64,000 nucleotides of DNA from Chaenocephalus aceratus (GCA_023974075.1 CM043792.1:11389456-11453455); one strand, 5' to 3'. Numbered from the stretch's first letter, positions 39,110-63,533 are shown. Program-made: numbers and translations. Notes: a model not told the origin generated them from the sequence alone.

Positions 39110-39600
39110 AATCAAAACATGCAAAACAACCAAATAAGACAAAATATAACCAAAAAGACACAAAACAACAATGAAGAGAGAACATAATACCACCATAAAG
39201 GCAAGCAAAAAAGACAAAACAACTACAAACACACACAGCAAACCATACAGAAATGCACAAATAAAGCCACAAAAACATGCAAAACAACCAAATAATACAC
39301 AAAAAACAACCACAGAGACACACAAATCAATAACACGACATAAAACCACAAAGACAAAGAAATTACTACATGACCCACAAAAAAGACCACCATAAAGCCA
39401 AGCAAAACAACCACTATCAGACACAAGATGACAACAAAATGAAAACAAAAAGACACAAACAAAAATCAAGGCACCCAACAACATGCAAAATAACCACTTA
39501 AGAACAAATAATGACCACAAAGACTACACACGTCAAGACGCAAAACGACTACCAAGACACACATATTACGAAGTCCCAAAAAGACACACAACAACTACAG
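39110..39600. repeat. A/C-rich degenerate tandem repeat
   Basis: About 490 bp made from words such as aaaacaaccacaaagaca and caaaacgacta with irregular spacing. The long open frames on the opposite strand (Phe, Val and Cys-rich) are artefacts. A similar tract lies at 49900-50300. Confidence 0.85.
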
Positions 39601-40943
39601 AGGATGCAGCAGCAGCTGTTTTGCACAAGCAGGCCTTTTATCATTGTCTAATAATCCATAAAAATAACACATCTGAGCAGAGGGTTTTTATGTCAACAGA
39701 AAGTAACCCTTCTGTCCGCAGCCTGCGAGTGTTGTAAGCCTGACTGTTACTCATCGTGCGGCTCATATGGAGCGCAGAGGATCAGACGAGGATCGCTCAT
39801 TCATGTATTAATGATCTCTCCTCTGGAGCCAAATGTACATGTCGTGCACGTGCAGGGACACATGTAAAAAGGTGAGGGCTTATTGATATCAAAAAGGCTT
39901 ATTTATCAAGTGTTTGATGGTGCATATATGATGAACAATTTGCCTGTATATATTTTTTCTAAAATAAAATTCCATGCTTTAGTTGTTATTGTTAAAAAAA
40001 ACGTACTTTATCTCCAACAAAAATCTGTTGCTTTTACACATTTCATATCAATGTAATGCAGATTTTTTTATTTCAGATATAAATCTAACATTGACAGTTA
40101 AATAAGAGTATAAAGGAGTAAGACTGACATCTATTGGAATACAAGTATATTGTCTTTTGAGCGTACTTGAAATATGCAAGATTTGTTTGTATTTTACAGA
40201 AATGCATTTATGTATAATTTGATTATAAAGTATAGATATTATTGAAGATAAAAAAGTTAAAGACTTAAGAGTATCTAAATGTATTACTCAAATACAGTAC
40301 ATTATTAACTGTACTTATTTACATTTCTCCATTGGTTTAGTTTTTTGCCCTCAGGTATTATATTATCTTGTGATACAGAGTACTTAATAACAACTATATA
40401 TAGATATTTATTTATATCTATACTTGTTTTGATTGGCTCTATCAATACTGACAAAGTAACCTATCCAGCAATTAATCCACCAGATACCATAATACTCAGA
40501 ATATCATGTTTAATCATCAAAAAATGCATATTCTTTAAGAGTTGTTGCTAAATGTTAGCAGAATTTTACTGAAGAGTGACAACGACATTACAAGCATTTT
40601 TAAAATGATATTCAGCACCCATTATTCTGCATCAGAGACAGTGTTCATTATTTTTGCAGAAATTATAAAATGATCAAACATGCCTGGCTAACATTTGCGT
40701 TTATTTTTTCCAAATATTAAATAATTAATACATATTAATACTTAGTGAGAAACTATGAATTAACTAATTAAAGATGACAACATTTGAAAAAGTGCTTTCT
40801 GGTATGAAAAATCAATTTACATAATTCAGGTTGTCGAACAACAATTTACAACTTGAAATATCTATTCAGATTATTTTTGACTGATTTTGGTTAAAGATAA
40901 TTTGAGGTAGCATCACTGGCTGTTCTTCACAATCTGGCTGCAG
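39601..40943. other. Spacer between gsg1l2 and natd1
   Basis: AT-rich, with no repeat border or gene recognised. AATAAA-like words at about 39962 may serve the gsg1l2 transcript, and tttatt on the plus strand at about 40700 may serve the natd1 transcript. Confidence 0.5.
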
Positions 40944-42700
40944 TCAAGGGATCACAAGTTCTTTATAAGTTTTCATTGGGTGATCCTCGATGTATTTCTT
41001 TATATACCAGCAGGAGATGTGAGCCTTGAGGTGTTCTTCAACCAGGAAGTCCATGGCAGCCTGTAAAAGAAGTATACAGTAAATACAGCTTGTTAGACCC
41101 TGCACATGCCTGCATGAAGTTTAAGTTACCTGTGACAGCAATGCAGCAACACCTTGGCCCCTAAATGTGTCTGGAACATACGTTGACACTAAGTCCACTT
41201 CCTTCTCTCCGATGAATTTGTAGTGCAGCACTGCACACTCTGCATGGCCGCCTGGGGAAACAGGAGGAGAAAGAGTCAGTGTTTAATTAAAATGACTCGG
41301 ATCAGAAAAAGGACCCTTAAAAAGAGAATTAAACATGTGAATCCAACTGTTTACTTTTAAGTACTTAAAGGTGGGGGGTAGGTAAGTTTCAGAAACTGGC
41401 TCGAGATACACTTGTTGTTATATTCCATGGAATGCTCTTAACATCCCGATAGCAATGAATATCTTAAGTGCTTTGACAAAAAATCCATAAAACAAATTCA
41501 TCTGTAGAAGCCGTAATACTGTAAAAAGTACAAGTACTTTTGGCCTACCTGCCTGTCAGCCTTCCATCGGGGCACAAACTTATCTCGTGCCCTCATGGTC
41601 ATGTGCGCGTTCGTGTGTGTTGGAGGAGGGGCTCTGTAAGGAAGTGGCGGATTTTCTCCGGTTGTGTATTTTCAAATTCTAGCGATATCGAGCCGGTTTC
41701 TCAAATTTACCAACCCCACCTTTAAGTATTTATTGATTTAGCTCATATTTTCTTGAATTCTAATTGGGTGAGGGACATGAGGTGAAAGTGAAATTATATG
41801 AGACCAAAACAAGCCTTTTGCTTACCCATTTGATAGACGTCCATGAGACGTCAAAATAATGACTTACCATGAATATTTGGTGAAAGTGTCTCATTATTTT
41901 CGAACAACTAATTCATTTTCTTGAGACACTATGCGATCATTTTTGGGAAGTTTATTTTTATTTAGAGATAGTAAAGTAATTATTTAGGGAATAAATGTGT
42001 CATTTAAAAACACAGTTTTAATTATTGTGGGGAAACTAGTCTCAGTGTCATTATAAATATGTACAGGCTTGTCTTTTAATCATATTGGCGTAAATTGTCT
42101 TCCATAAAACTCCCTCCGCAAATAGCTACTTTTAAGTGTGCCCTTCTAGACGGCTTCAGCGGTTCAACTGTTACTTACTAGACAACTATATGCTGAAATG
42201 TGTCACCTTTGCTAATGATATATATGCCGAACTGTTCGGTGGATATAAACGCATCATAACAATTACAAATCGTACATATCGGCTGCGAAACGTGTACCAT
42301 TGACAAAGTTACAGTAAATTCCCTTATTTTTAGATGATGTTTCGCTTGGTGTTATTGTCTCACAAAAACGAAACTGCCAATATAAATGGAAAATTGAACT
42401 CATTATCTTTAAAGAAATACATGTTTAATCTAACGGTGAACTAATCAATCGCATATATGTGTTCTAGTAGGCCGCGAGTAGACGCCGGGTTCTCTTACAG
42501 GACTTCCCCGGGCTGAGCAGCGTCATGCTCGGCTATATGTGCTTACCTGCCCCGCTGCCCGGAGTGACGGTGAAGCGCCGGTTCTGTCGGTCGTGTTCCA
42601 CCGATAAACTGCAGCCGGAGCATAACGCCCTGAAGGCAGTCTGTTGACCCTTAATTTGGAGGTTTAACGAGGTGAGTCTGGAGAAGATTTTAAATGCCAT
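40944..42700 (-). CDS. natd1: N-acetyltransferase domain-containing protein 1 (GNAT-like)
   Basis: Three minus-strand exons: 42547-42700 (start MAFKIFSRL), 41130-41251 and 40944-41060. The phases join to 130 aa. The protein matches the small NATD1/GTLF3B family: SVEHDRQNRRFTVT, then AECAVLHYKFIGEKEVDL, then TYVPDTFRGQGVAALL, then EEHLKAHISCWYIKKYIED. RGQGVA is the acetyl-CoA-binding loop of the GNAT fold (R/Q-X-X-G-X-A). The fold is a shortened, single-domain GNAT of the YidJ/Yjdj type, and its substrate is not known. The N-terminus before SVEHDR is longer than I expect for the mammalian core and is basic and hydrophobic (Arg, Lys, Leu and Phe without acids for about 20 residues), so a mitochondrial targeting segment is possible. 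Intron 1 holds a MITE. Confidence 0.92.
41367..41723. mobile_element. MITE with AAAGGTGGGG ends, complete copy
   Basis: Starts AAAGGTGGGG and ends CCCCACCTTT, with about 40 bp of inverted end including CTCGAGATA / TATCGAG. It is flanked by AAGTACTT and AAGTATTT, a probable 8-bp duplication with one change. It lies in natd1 intron 1. Confidence 0.85.
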
Positions 42701-43429
42701 TTATAGCCTACATTAAAAAGACACGGATAATAACTAAGCAGCATGTAATTGTGGTTGTTGTAAAGACAGACCACAAGGGGGCACCACATGCTAGAAAAAG
42801 ATAATGATTAACTTATCCATAACCTTTCTTTGATCTCCACTTTACAGAACAAACAGAGGTTATTAAAAATGCAATTACATATATGTTGTTTTGTTAACGT
42901 TAATGTGTTTAATTGTTTTATTTATTTAACAATATATAACAGTAATAGGCCTACTAGTAATACTATATTAATACATTTTTTTAAAGTCCTACATTTGTGG
43001 ACGAAAAAACTTGGACATTCTCTAAGATTAAAGATTATAATCTTTTAGAAATAATGTCAAGCAAAACCCTACATTTGGTAGAATTATTTAAAAATATATA
43101 TATATATTCTCTGATTTCTAAAGTTTATTAAGGTTTGTCAGGGAAAAACTTTGCTTCACTTCGCAATAAACTGAAAAATAAATTTCAAATAATTTCCAAT
43201 TAAAAATGAAATAATACAATTAGAGAACAACATTAACATGACAAGGGTTTACACAAACGTACTTTAATTTGTATTTTAAATCCACAAAGACAAGTACAGA
43301 TACATTTCTTATGATTTACTTTTTGATTTAAATGTTCCACCATGACAATACTACTCATATTAAAATGTAAATTATACATTATATTTTTTTTACAGTGAAA
43401 TAATACACATAGCGAACTCATGACTTAAC

Positions 43430-44290
43430 CCTGACATCATGGGTCATTTCTGTCCCATCTCCCATTTCTGTCAAAACTATCAACCAACTACAACGACCTG
43501 TCCGAACCATTTTCCAATCTTGTTTCCATTCACAATACAGCACAGAAACAGCCCTCCTCAGAGTCACAGACAACATGCTACTCTCCAATTGTCTGGACAC
43601 CACAGCATCCTTATCCTGCAGAACCTTACTGCCGCTTTCAACCACACCATTCTTCTCTCTGGTCTTGAATCGTCCCTCAACATCACCTCTCCTTCCCTCC
43701 CCTGTCCCAAGGCGTCCCCCAGGTGCTTGATCATCTCCTCTCAGTGGCGGACTGGGACTAAAAATCAGCCCGGGACCCACACCCACTACCGGCCCACTTC
43801 GGTACCGCAAGTAAATACCGCTAGTAAATTGTCAACAGGGGCCAATTCGCCACTGTCTCATCTTCATTCTCTACCTCCTAGACAGACCTTGGCAATATCA
43901 TACGCCATCATGGCCTCTTCAACTTCTTCACCAATGATGTCCAGCTCTAGATTTAAAAAAATCCATCACTGCATCCCTCTTCCGTCTCATCAACTGCCTT
44001 ACATAAATGAATCCCTGGATGCAATCCAACTTCCTCAAACTCAACTGATCAATCTGAAATGCTTATCATTGCTCTAAAACTCCACACCAAAATCAATCAA
44101 AACTCCGGCTAACCATTACAGATTAGACTCTCGCTTCCAATAATTAATAGTAATTTTCGGCATCAACCGGATCGCCAGAACCTCCTTTTTATCCAGCTCA
44201 AAACCATAGCACGTCTCAGTGACTGCACCAATCTATCTTTGTTAAAATCCGCAACTCGTAATTCACATTCTGAACGGTTTTGATACAATA
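43430..44290 (+). pseudogene. L2-type LINE reverse-transcriptase remnant
   Basis: Frame-shifted pieces resemble the L2 polymerase: FPFTIQHRN/STETALLRVTDNMLLSN (finger region), then SILILQNLTAAFNHTILLS where an active element has the LDLTAAFDTVDH motif, and after a short insertion a part that corresponds to the thumb (shift of ADDVQLY and MQSNFLKLN). Stops and shifts make it dead. The 212-codon open stretch here is partly chance. Confidence 0.75.
43742..43855. mobile_element. Short insertion (CAGTGGCGGACTGGG ends) in the L2 remnant
   Basis: 114 bp starting CAGTGGCGG and ending TCGCCACTG, flanked by TCTCCTCT and TCTCATCT (7 of 8 equal). It is a small hAT-type MITE. Related text is at about 16070 (gggccggactgggac) and 45330 (ggggcggactggcc). 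Confidence 0.75.
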
Positions 44291-44814
44291 ATATTGTATT
44301 TTTGTTATGATGTATGATAATGTAAATTGAGTACATAATCTGATGACATCACAATATGACATCATAAAAAGATAAAGATAATTGGACAAAACCAGGAAGG
44401 AAAAAAAAAGATAACATGAGAAAAAACTTTATTTGTAAATGTCAGTCATTTGAATAATTAGGTTGACAGTATTGATACATTATTTAAATGTAGTTAGAAC
44501 ATACATAAGTGTGGTATGTTTTACTGGACGACAATTCTTTTTCATGGAAGTGTCTTTTGGATTGCAGCCTGTTCTTTTTTCATTTTACAATTTAAAAATA
44601 AAATGTCTGTCAATACATGTAAGAACCACACTAGCATGGTTTAGAGATGCTATCGTCAATGAAGCCAAATCTTAGTTGTAGCTGAAAATATTTATTTCTG
44701 GGAACAAACGGTTAAATGTGGGACTGCCATTGTTAAAACATGACTCCCATTTCCACCGGTTTGTTACACCTTCAGCGATAAATCTCATGTCATATGTTCT
44801 TCTCTGCTTCAGCT

Positions 44815-47800
44815 CTACATGTTCTCAGAGGCCTCGGCGTGCTTCACTCCTGCAGCCATCACGGCGAAGAACACGTTGGGGAAGAAGGACCTGGCGTAGA
44901 CGGCCATCTTTGGGAGCGAGGGAGCGATCAGGACCTCTTTCCTCTTGTTGCTCAGTGTCTTCACGATCTCAGTCGCTGCCTCTTCTGGAGTGATGCCCAG
45001 AGGCTTCTTACTGTACAACACTGCAAAATATAAAATAATACATTATTGAAAATACCTGTATATTGCAGCACCCATACTTAATACATAGTCTCACCATAAG
45101 TAACTTAACTACAGTTTACATTTAACTACAAATATTTATTTGTACATTTTTGTTGTATACAGGTGGTGGAACTCAATTAAGGGGGCCATATTATGCTCTT
45201 TTTTAGGTTCATATTTATTTGTGGTGCCTCGACTGCTACATGTCTCCATGCGTTAATGTTCAAAAAGCTCTTTATTTTTCTCATACTGCCTGTGCTGCAG
45301 CACCTCTTTTCACCCTCTGTCTGACACCAGGGGCGGACTGGCCATTGAGAATACACCCCCCCCCCCCTCCGTTGACAATAGACTAGCGGTACCGAGTTGG
45401 GCCGGGCTGATTGTCCGGGCTGATTGTCTGGGCTGATTGTCTGAAACCAGTCTGCTCTGATTGGTTAGCTGGCCGGCTTTGTTGTGATTGGTCAACCGCT
45501 TAGAGATGTCACGCCCCTTAGCCTATCAAGAACAATGTGTTGGAGCACTGGCTAATAGAAGCGCAAGTTTTGCGTATAGTTATGTCACTATGTTACAGAA
45601 GTAAACAAATGAGTCCAATAGAGGCGTTTCAGGCAGGGGGGAGAAGCTCCCTCTGGAGGAAACTTTGGGATTGTAGCCTTTGCAGACCATTCACATGCAC
45701 TCAAACCTATACAAAACACTACAGGAAAGGGAAACCCCCAAAAAGCAAAGAACATTTACTTAAATGCAAGATTTGTCTAATTTTTTACACTTTGAAAGAC
45801 ATATTTTCTGTTATATATATCATTACAAATAATGTATTTTTCCCTCTGATTCTCCTCACATGAGCAGATGGACTTGGAGGGTGTCTCTGCCTCTTCGATC
45901 GATGCAGAGATGAAGGTGTGGTTGATGGTGCTGACGGAGATGCCATACTCCTCCACCTCAGATCTCAGGCTGTCAAAGAAGGCCTGGACGGCATGTTTAG
46001 AGGCTGAGTCTGGTCGAAATCACAAAGGAAAACATCTTTAAAACCCACAGCCATTTTTAGTTTGAACTTATTTTTAAGTGCTAATACAATAATGCAAACA
46101 AAAACAAGGAGAACATTATATTTCCATACTTATGAAAGCATTTGCCAGACTTAATTAAATGTAAAATGTTAAAATAGCATTTTCATTTTCCACTTACAAG
46201 CATACATTTGACATAAATAAACAAAATAAATACAATACACATATTCAATTTTCACTCCTAGCATGGGAGTTCTCTCTCATGCTGCTACTGTGGCAAAAAA
46301 GTACATGTTTATTGACCGGATTGAGTGAGTTATAATATAATGGTAGACTAATGGTGAGCAGTGCTTTCTGTGCAGTAGCACCAAGTATAGTAATTGAAGA
46401 AAAGCATTTCCCTTCATAACGCTCTGAACTCACATGCCGTGCGGAAAGGCATGGCCAGCTTCCCCTGGATGCTGTTGACCAGCAGCAGGTGACCCGTCCT
46501 CCTGCAGATCATGGAGGGCAGCAAACCTGCAACACAAATATGTCAACACTGTGAACAATAAGAAGCAAAAGTGCAGTCAAAATGGGGGCTTAGCTAAGAA
46601 AAACTGTTAATATTCAATAATCTTGTTACATCCCTTGACTAAAATAAAGTTAACATTTAATATAGGATAATAAAATATAAAATCCAAAAAAAATGCAAAT
46701 TCACAAGCTATCAGCAAATAAAGAATACAAATAAAACACATTAAGGAATCAATATTATATTGTACATTATAATATCAAAATATACAATATTATTTTTGTA
46801 ATTGCCCATTCGGTGTGAGCTTTTTTAGTAGTTTAGGTGTAGTTTATACATGTGTACCTTTAGTTAGATTTAAAAGCTTTACTTTAACTGGTGACAGAGT
46901 ACTTCTCCACCATTAGTACTTTCACTAATGTAAAAGGTCTGAACAATTTTCTGCTAATACACACCACACCAAACTTGACCAGTGCTGTATGAAGTCCTGC
47001 CCAGCCTTTACAACAACACTGTGTCATACTTTAACATGCTACTTGTGTCGCCATCTTCTACCTTTGGCCAGCGTGGCCGGTCCGAAGTAGTTGTTGTCCA
47101 TCAGCAGCTTGTCCATCTCCAAAGACACGCTCTGTACTGGCGCCTTCACCTTCAAGCTGCTGTTCAGGATGACGATGTCCAGGCAGCCGTAACACTCCAG
47201 GATCTCTGAGATCACGTCCGGCAAGCTGTCCATGTCTCCAAAGTCCAGCAGCACCAGTTTGGAGGGAAACGTCTGAGAAACAGAGATGAACACGGACTTT
47301 ACTTCATCCCTTTTCTGGTACTTTACACTATACTCAACTAAATGTATATGCTTACTTTATGTCTTCATTCAAACAAAGACCATTCATAAACTTACAAGAA
47401 AGAGAAGAAAGGGGTTTATACCAGATTTCTTGCTATTTCAAACTGCAGTTCCAGTTACAAACAAAACAATCAACACAACAGTTAAAGAGGCCCTATTTGT
47501 TTACTTCCATAACATAATGACATCGGTACATAACACTTGTGCTTCTATTAGCTAGCTCTCCAACACATTGTACATGATCGGATAAGGGGCGGGACTTCTC
47601 TAAGCAGTGGACCAATCACAACCGAGCTGGCAAGCTAGCCAGACTGGGCTCTGGTTTCAGAGGGTGAAACTAGGCAGAATGATAAAAATAAAGACCTTTT
47701 TGAACATTAAAGCATGTAGACAGGTCCCAGTAGAGGAATACAAATCAAATCAAGTTTTATTTATATAGCACATTTATAAACGATTTTTGGTCGAGCCAAA

Positions 47801-49199
47801 GTGCTGTACATCTAATAAATAGCCTACAGTAGAGACACTTTACAGCAAATACAACAGCACAGATTGTTCAGAATATCAGTATGAGAAAAATGACACCCTC
47901 TGTCCTTAGACCCTCACATCGTACAAGGAAAAACTTCCAGAGAAAACCCACAGTTTAAAGGGGAACATGGGAGAAACTTCAATACACATGTGAACCTGAA
48001 CATGAGCATAGTATGACTTATTTCATATAAAAAGTGTCTGTTTTAGTACTTACCAAAGTTGGGTCTGAGGCATTTGCCAAATCATCTTCAAGCTCTTCCA
48101 GTTTCTCCCAGCTCTTCCCACAGAGGATGAGCCTCGCTCCGCCTTTGTGAAACACATCTGCACATTCTGCATTGATAGAGCAGAGACACTACAGGTGAAC
48201 ACATTTAACATAGATATCACTATGACATTTCACAAGTTGATGACTTACATTAGAGGTATCAGAATCAAGTTTACTGCCAGGTACGTTTACACATACAATG
48301 AATTTGCTTTGGTGTATGGTGGTGCAAACATGAACAATCTAAGAACATGTGTTGTAAGAGTAGGTCCAAAATATAACAGGGGCTATATTACATATCAAGT
48401 TTAGGTCTGCAAATGAAGCATTACCTTCGAAAAGATGTGCTACATTGCCATTCATTTTCAGAAAAGTAATCTGACCATTGAACATTTTGTTGACAAATTA
48501 CAGTCAAAGGTTTTTACAGAGGGGGTTTTCGATATATTTTATAATCCCTGGATATATCAAAAACAATTCTGAAAACAACCATAAAAATGCATTTCAGACC
48601 CTTTTTTGTTTTATGACAATTAGGGTCTCTGATTAATAAACAAGGCCTTTGGTAAAAACCTTCATAATATGGATACAAATATCACTGGCAAGGTTGGTTT
48701 ATTCAAATGCTAGTGAAGTGGAGAAAACTCATTTTGAGAAAACAGCCTTAAAGATACTGTATTGTGAAAGTCATACATTGTGTACAATACAGGTGAATAT
48801 GCACTGAGGCATTATCTAATAATGACCTCTGGTGATTTTAGGACACAAAAAAAGTTATTAAAATAATCTCCTAAATGTTTTTTTTGTTCAACTAGTCTGA
48901 AAGAAGATATGGATACAAAATATCTCCAAATCTCAAACTTCTCTTTACCAATACATGAGACTTCAAGACTTTAGAGTCTCTCAAAAAAAGACATTAAAAA
49001 CGAATTCAAACCTTTAATAAAAACAATGCATGTTACCTTTTCCAAGCCCAGATAAGGCGTCGGTTATGACCACCACTTTATTGCGTACAGATGTTTTGGA
49101 CAATAGACCCACGACCGTGCTGTATAGGTAGAACAATCCAGCTGTCAGCACCACCACACATGGCACCAGCAGGACAGTGGTGGTCCACACCGGGTCCAT
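44815..49199 (-). CDS. dhrs7c: Dehydrogenase/reductase SDR family member 7C (SRP-35)
   Basis: Six minus-strand exons: 49037-49199, 48054-48166, 47062-47272, 46434-46526, 45860-46009 and 44815-45020. The phases join to 311 aa, matching the mammalian length of about 311. N-terminal hydrophobic anchor at 8-30 ([16 protein letters not shown]). The cofactor loop is TDALSGLGK, where usual SDRs have TGxxxGxG; DHRS7C of mammals has the same Asp. The active site is YSASK (Tyr-X3-Lys) with Ser 13 residues before Tyr (VNSIQGK). The C-terminal part [17 protein letters not shown] is typical. The mammalian protein sits in sarcoplasmic reticulum of heart and skeletal muscle and is linked to calcium handling and retinol metabolism. 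AATAAA lies about 120 bp after the stop (44691-44696). An alternative acceptor six bases into exon 5 would delete the active-site Tyr, so the outer one was chosen. Confidence 0.95.
45179..45535. mobile_element. MITE of the GGGGCC-TATTATGC family with inner insertion
   Basis: In dhrs7c intron 5. Left part gggggccatattatgctctt; right part with ctgctctgattggttagctg and gttgtgattggtcaaccgct. In between is a caggggcggactggcc insertion with a C-run (45355-45367) and three copies of gggctgattgtc. Confidence 0.65.
47490..47700. mobile_element. MITE of the GGGGCC-TATTATGC family
   Basis: In dhrs7c intron 2. Contains gtggaccaatcacaaccgag and gggctctggtttcagagggt, the shared right-hand words of the family. 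Confidence 0.6.
47745..47990. repeat. Dispersed fish repeat (caagttttatttatatagca)
   Basis: In dhrs7c intron 2. The start caagttttatttatatagca and the later caaagtgctgtaca are words of a very common fish interspersed repeat. The class is not certain from this copy. Confidence 0.55.
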
Positions 49200-49899
49200 C
49201 TCCTGGAGGAATTGCTGGAAAACGTTTTATTTCATATTTAATATGCAGAACTGCAATAAAACAAGAACGCATATATATTTGTCTTTGCTAGCACATAATA
49301 TTGAATGAGTTTGACATCTCTGGGAATTCCGCTTATTTGCTTTCCGGTGGAAAGTTAGAATAAGCTTTCGTTGTTTAAGCATGTTTTGGGTTTTTGTCAT
49401 ACTTTTAAGATGTGAAATGGCTTTTCTGATGATGCAGATGAGATGGGATGGAACGTCAACGACCGTGAAGGATCTAATGAACGTGATTTACATGATGAAA
49501 AGGAGCGTGTCCTACCCAAAAGCTCTCCGGCTCCGTAACATTGGACTCCATCTCACCTGTTACAATCATTTTTAAATTTAACTACTCTTACAACTCTGAA
49601 ATAAAAACAGAGAAGACAGTTTTAAACCATGATCTTACATTAATCATGAAAACAAAAAGTAGCCTACTGGATTTGCAAACACAAACTATTTCATTTCTAA
49701 ACATTTGCAATCTACAGGCAGTAAGTGCTTCATAAGGTAACATTACAATTCCAAATGTTAAAACTGAAAATGTAATTTGTGTGGGGGCAGAAAGCAGGAT
49801 TCAAGTATTTGTTTTGAATTTTAAAATTCGACTTTTTACTGACTTTTTCCAAAGATCAAAGCCTCTGTCTGATGTGCCATTTTAAAGTCTATCAACATT

Positions 49900-50300
49900 T
49901 GAGACAAACAAACATAAACCAAACATGAAGATACACAAAACAACACAAATGAAAAACAAAATGACTACAAAGGGCCACAAAAACTAACTTCAAACGATAG
50001 AAATTACTACAAAACAATCAAAACAACAACAACAAAATGACCACAAAATGACTACAAGGCCAACAAATTACACAAACTGGTCAGAAAGACAAACCAAACA
50101 ACAAAAAAGAGCAACAAAATAACCACAAAGAAAAGCAATATGGCCAAAAAAAAGACACAAAATGGCCAGAAAAATACGAAAAACAACCATAAAGAGACAC
50201 AAAAAACAAGAGAGACACAAAGACCAAAATGTAAAGATACTCATATGTGCAAAACAAAATTACCACAAAGCGACGCAAAACAACCATTATGTGTCTACAA
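49900..50300. repeat. A/C-rich degenerate tandem repeat
   Basis: About 400 bp of aaaatgaccacaaaatgact and similar words. Same style and same strand as 39110-39600. It lies upstream of dhrs7c, between the two divergent genes. Confidence 0.8.
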
Positions 50301-51544
50301 GGTTTTGGGGACTTCTGTTTAAATGACAGATTATTTTAGAGTATGAATCTTTATATTTTAACATCAAGTGTAATCTGTTAGAAACTCCTTGACGAGGCCA
50401 GTTAATTGTCTCATAAAGACGGGCACTCACGCGTTCCAGATTTGTCCAACAGGGAATTTTGGTTTAGGTTTACCCTTCCAAGCACCGGCTGCTGGTCTAA
50501 ATATAAACTGTGCTAGAAATAGATACTGTATCTCACACAAAGGTGCAATGCCATAGAGTTGTATTCACAGTATTCCATGACAGAGATACGTTAACACAAT
50601 TACAAACTAACCAGAAAATAAGGAAATGGAAGACTTTGTGTTGCAACAGCTGTGCAGAATCAAATCCAAGATCAAACCAGTAAAAAAATTGTTTTGGCAA
50701 TTAGTTCAGATAGATAAACGTAAGCTGGTCGTGTAGCTGACCTGGATCCTTCAAGAAGAAATGAATTATCTGCCAACACTTACTGCTTCTCAGGCTTCTG
50801 TAGGTCTTCTGGGTTTTATACCTCTGCAGCTCACTCACACAGCTCCTCCAACATGACAGTGCAGGCTGCCACAGCAATACTTTGGGATTTGAGCTCTTTT
50901 AATAGCAGCACAGCTGAGTCAGTTATTTTCCACGTGTGTTGGCGACATGGTATGTGTAAAGTGACATGAGAGTGGCGGGGGGTTCTGCTGGGTAAGAGAG
51001 GGGTTTCCATTGGGAACATTTTCAGGTGTACTGTTCTTGCATTCTAAGGATGTATGTATATAAAGTCAATTTTATTTATATTTTGACTTGTGTCACTACA
51101 GAAAATGCAAAATGAGCCAAAGATTATTTTTGACAAAAACATATAATATATGACAGTATTAAATATTTCAAAATATGATAGGAAAAAAACAATATAGAAA
51201 AAAAAATCTTATGCTTATAATACAAATAATTTGATGAATGATCTCCTCTTAATATAAATATTATTTATAGTATTTTTGTATGCATTTTTTCTCATTTCTC
51301 ATTATTTTTGTTTGCTAAATACCTGCTTTTTATTGTAAAATGCTATTGGATTGTTGTATACCAATGAACAAGGTATGGATCAAATGAGTCAAAGAATACA
51401 TTTTATTTTGAAGGTTGTAACCGGATGTAGTTTATATACACTCTGTTTTGACACCTGGGATATTTGAGTGGTTTTGCTGCACTGACACTCAGCGGACTGG
51501 TTGGTTTCCCCCTCAGACAGTGATACACAGTGACAACCGGTACA
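50301..51544. other. Spacer and 5' untranslated part between dhrs7c and u2af2
   Basis: The two genes are divergent, with start codons about 2.3 kb apart. No repeat border is seen in this stretch. The last 100 bp, with cagcggactggttggtttcc, are probably the u2af2 5' untranslated region. Confidence 0.5.
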
Positions 51545-62897
<11,353 letters not shown>

Positions 62898-63101
62898 AAG
62901 CACAGGAGAGTCCTTCTTTCTGTTTGTGAAAGGAGAATTCTGTTCGGGCGGTTTCTTTACCTAAGAAAATACTTATTTTATTACATCTTCTACCTAACAA
63001 ACTGGACTGAAGTGTGTGTTTCTTCATCGAATATCTAACTCCTAGCTTTAGCTTCAACACCTGAACTGAACTGAGTGAATACAAAATAATACTGCAGTAT
63101 C

Positions 63102-63533
63102 TAGGGATGTCACGATGCCAGATATTTCGTAGTGGATAACCATACCAATGAAATTCCACAATTCTTGATACCTAATGTGTAATTGTATGTATACTAGGGG
63201 CAGGAAATTTGACACATTGACTCATCTCTATACGGTTGACCAATCACAACAGAGCTGGCAAAAACAACATTTTAAAAGACCTTTTTTTAACACGTCATGA
63301 CAACGATTTGATTTACCTTCGCTGATTTATTCATTTTGAACGCTTCACAGTGAAACTCTATGGCCCTTCCACTATACCGGTTGCGAACAGCAAACATGAA
63401 GTAATCGTTCTTCCAAAATGAGGGCTAGTGATGTAATGAACACCTCTTTCAACAGTACCCTAATTTCTGTACTTTCATACGATCAAAATGCTTGCATCAA
63501 CTTACCTAAGTATCTGTTCTTGTGACATCCCTA
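63102..63533. mobile_element. Probable hAT (TAGGGATGTCACGA ends)
   Basis: Starts TAGGGATGTCAC and ends GTGACATCCCTA. Flanks GCAGTATC and TCAATATC agree at six of eight positions. Includes a fragment of the GGGGCC-TATTATGC MITE family (63190-63300). It lies just after the u2af2 stop, within its likely 3' untranslated region or spacer. Confidence 0.7.

Noticed and set aside
39080..39520. 146-codon Phe/Val/Cys-rich frame on the minus strand
   Set aside because: Product of an A/C-rich simple tract; it looks membrane-like only because of base composition.
43439..44077. 212-codon open frame taken as a gene
   Set aside because: It alternates between L2 reverse-transcriptase frames and crosses a 114-bp insertion; it is a pseudogene mosaic.
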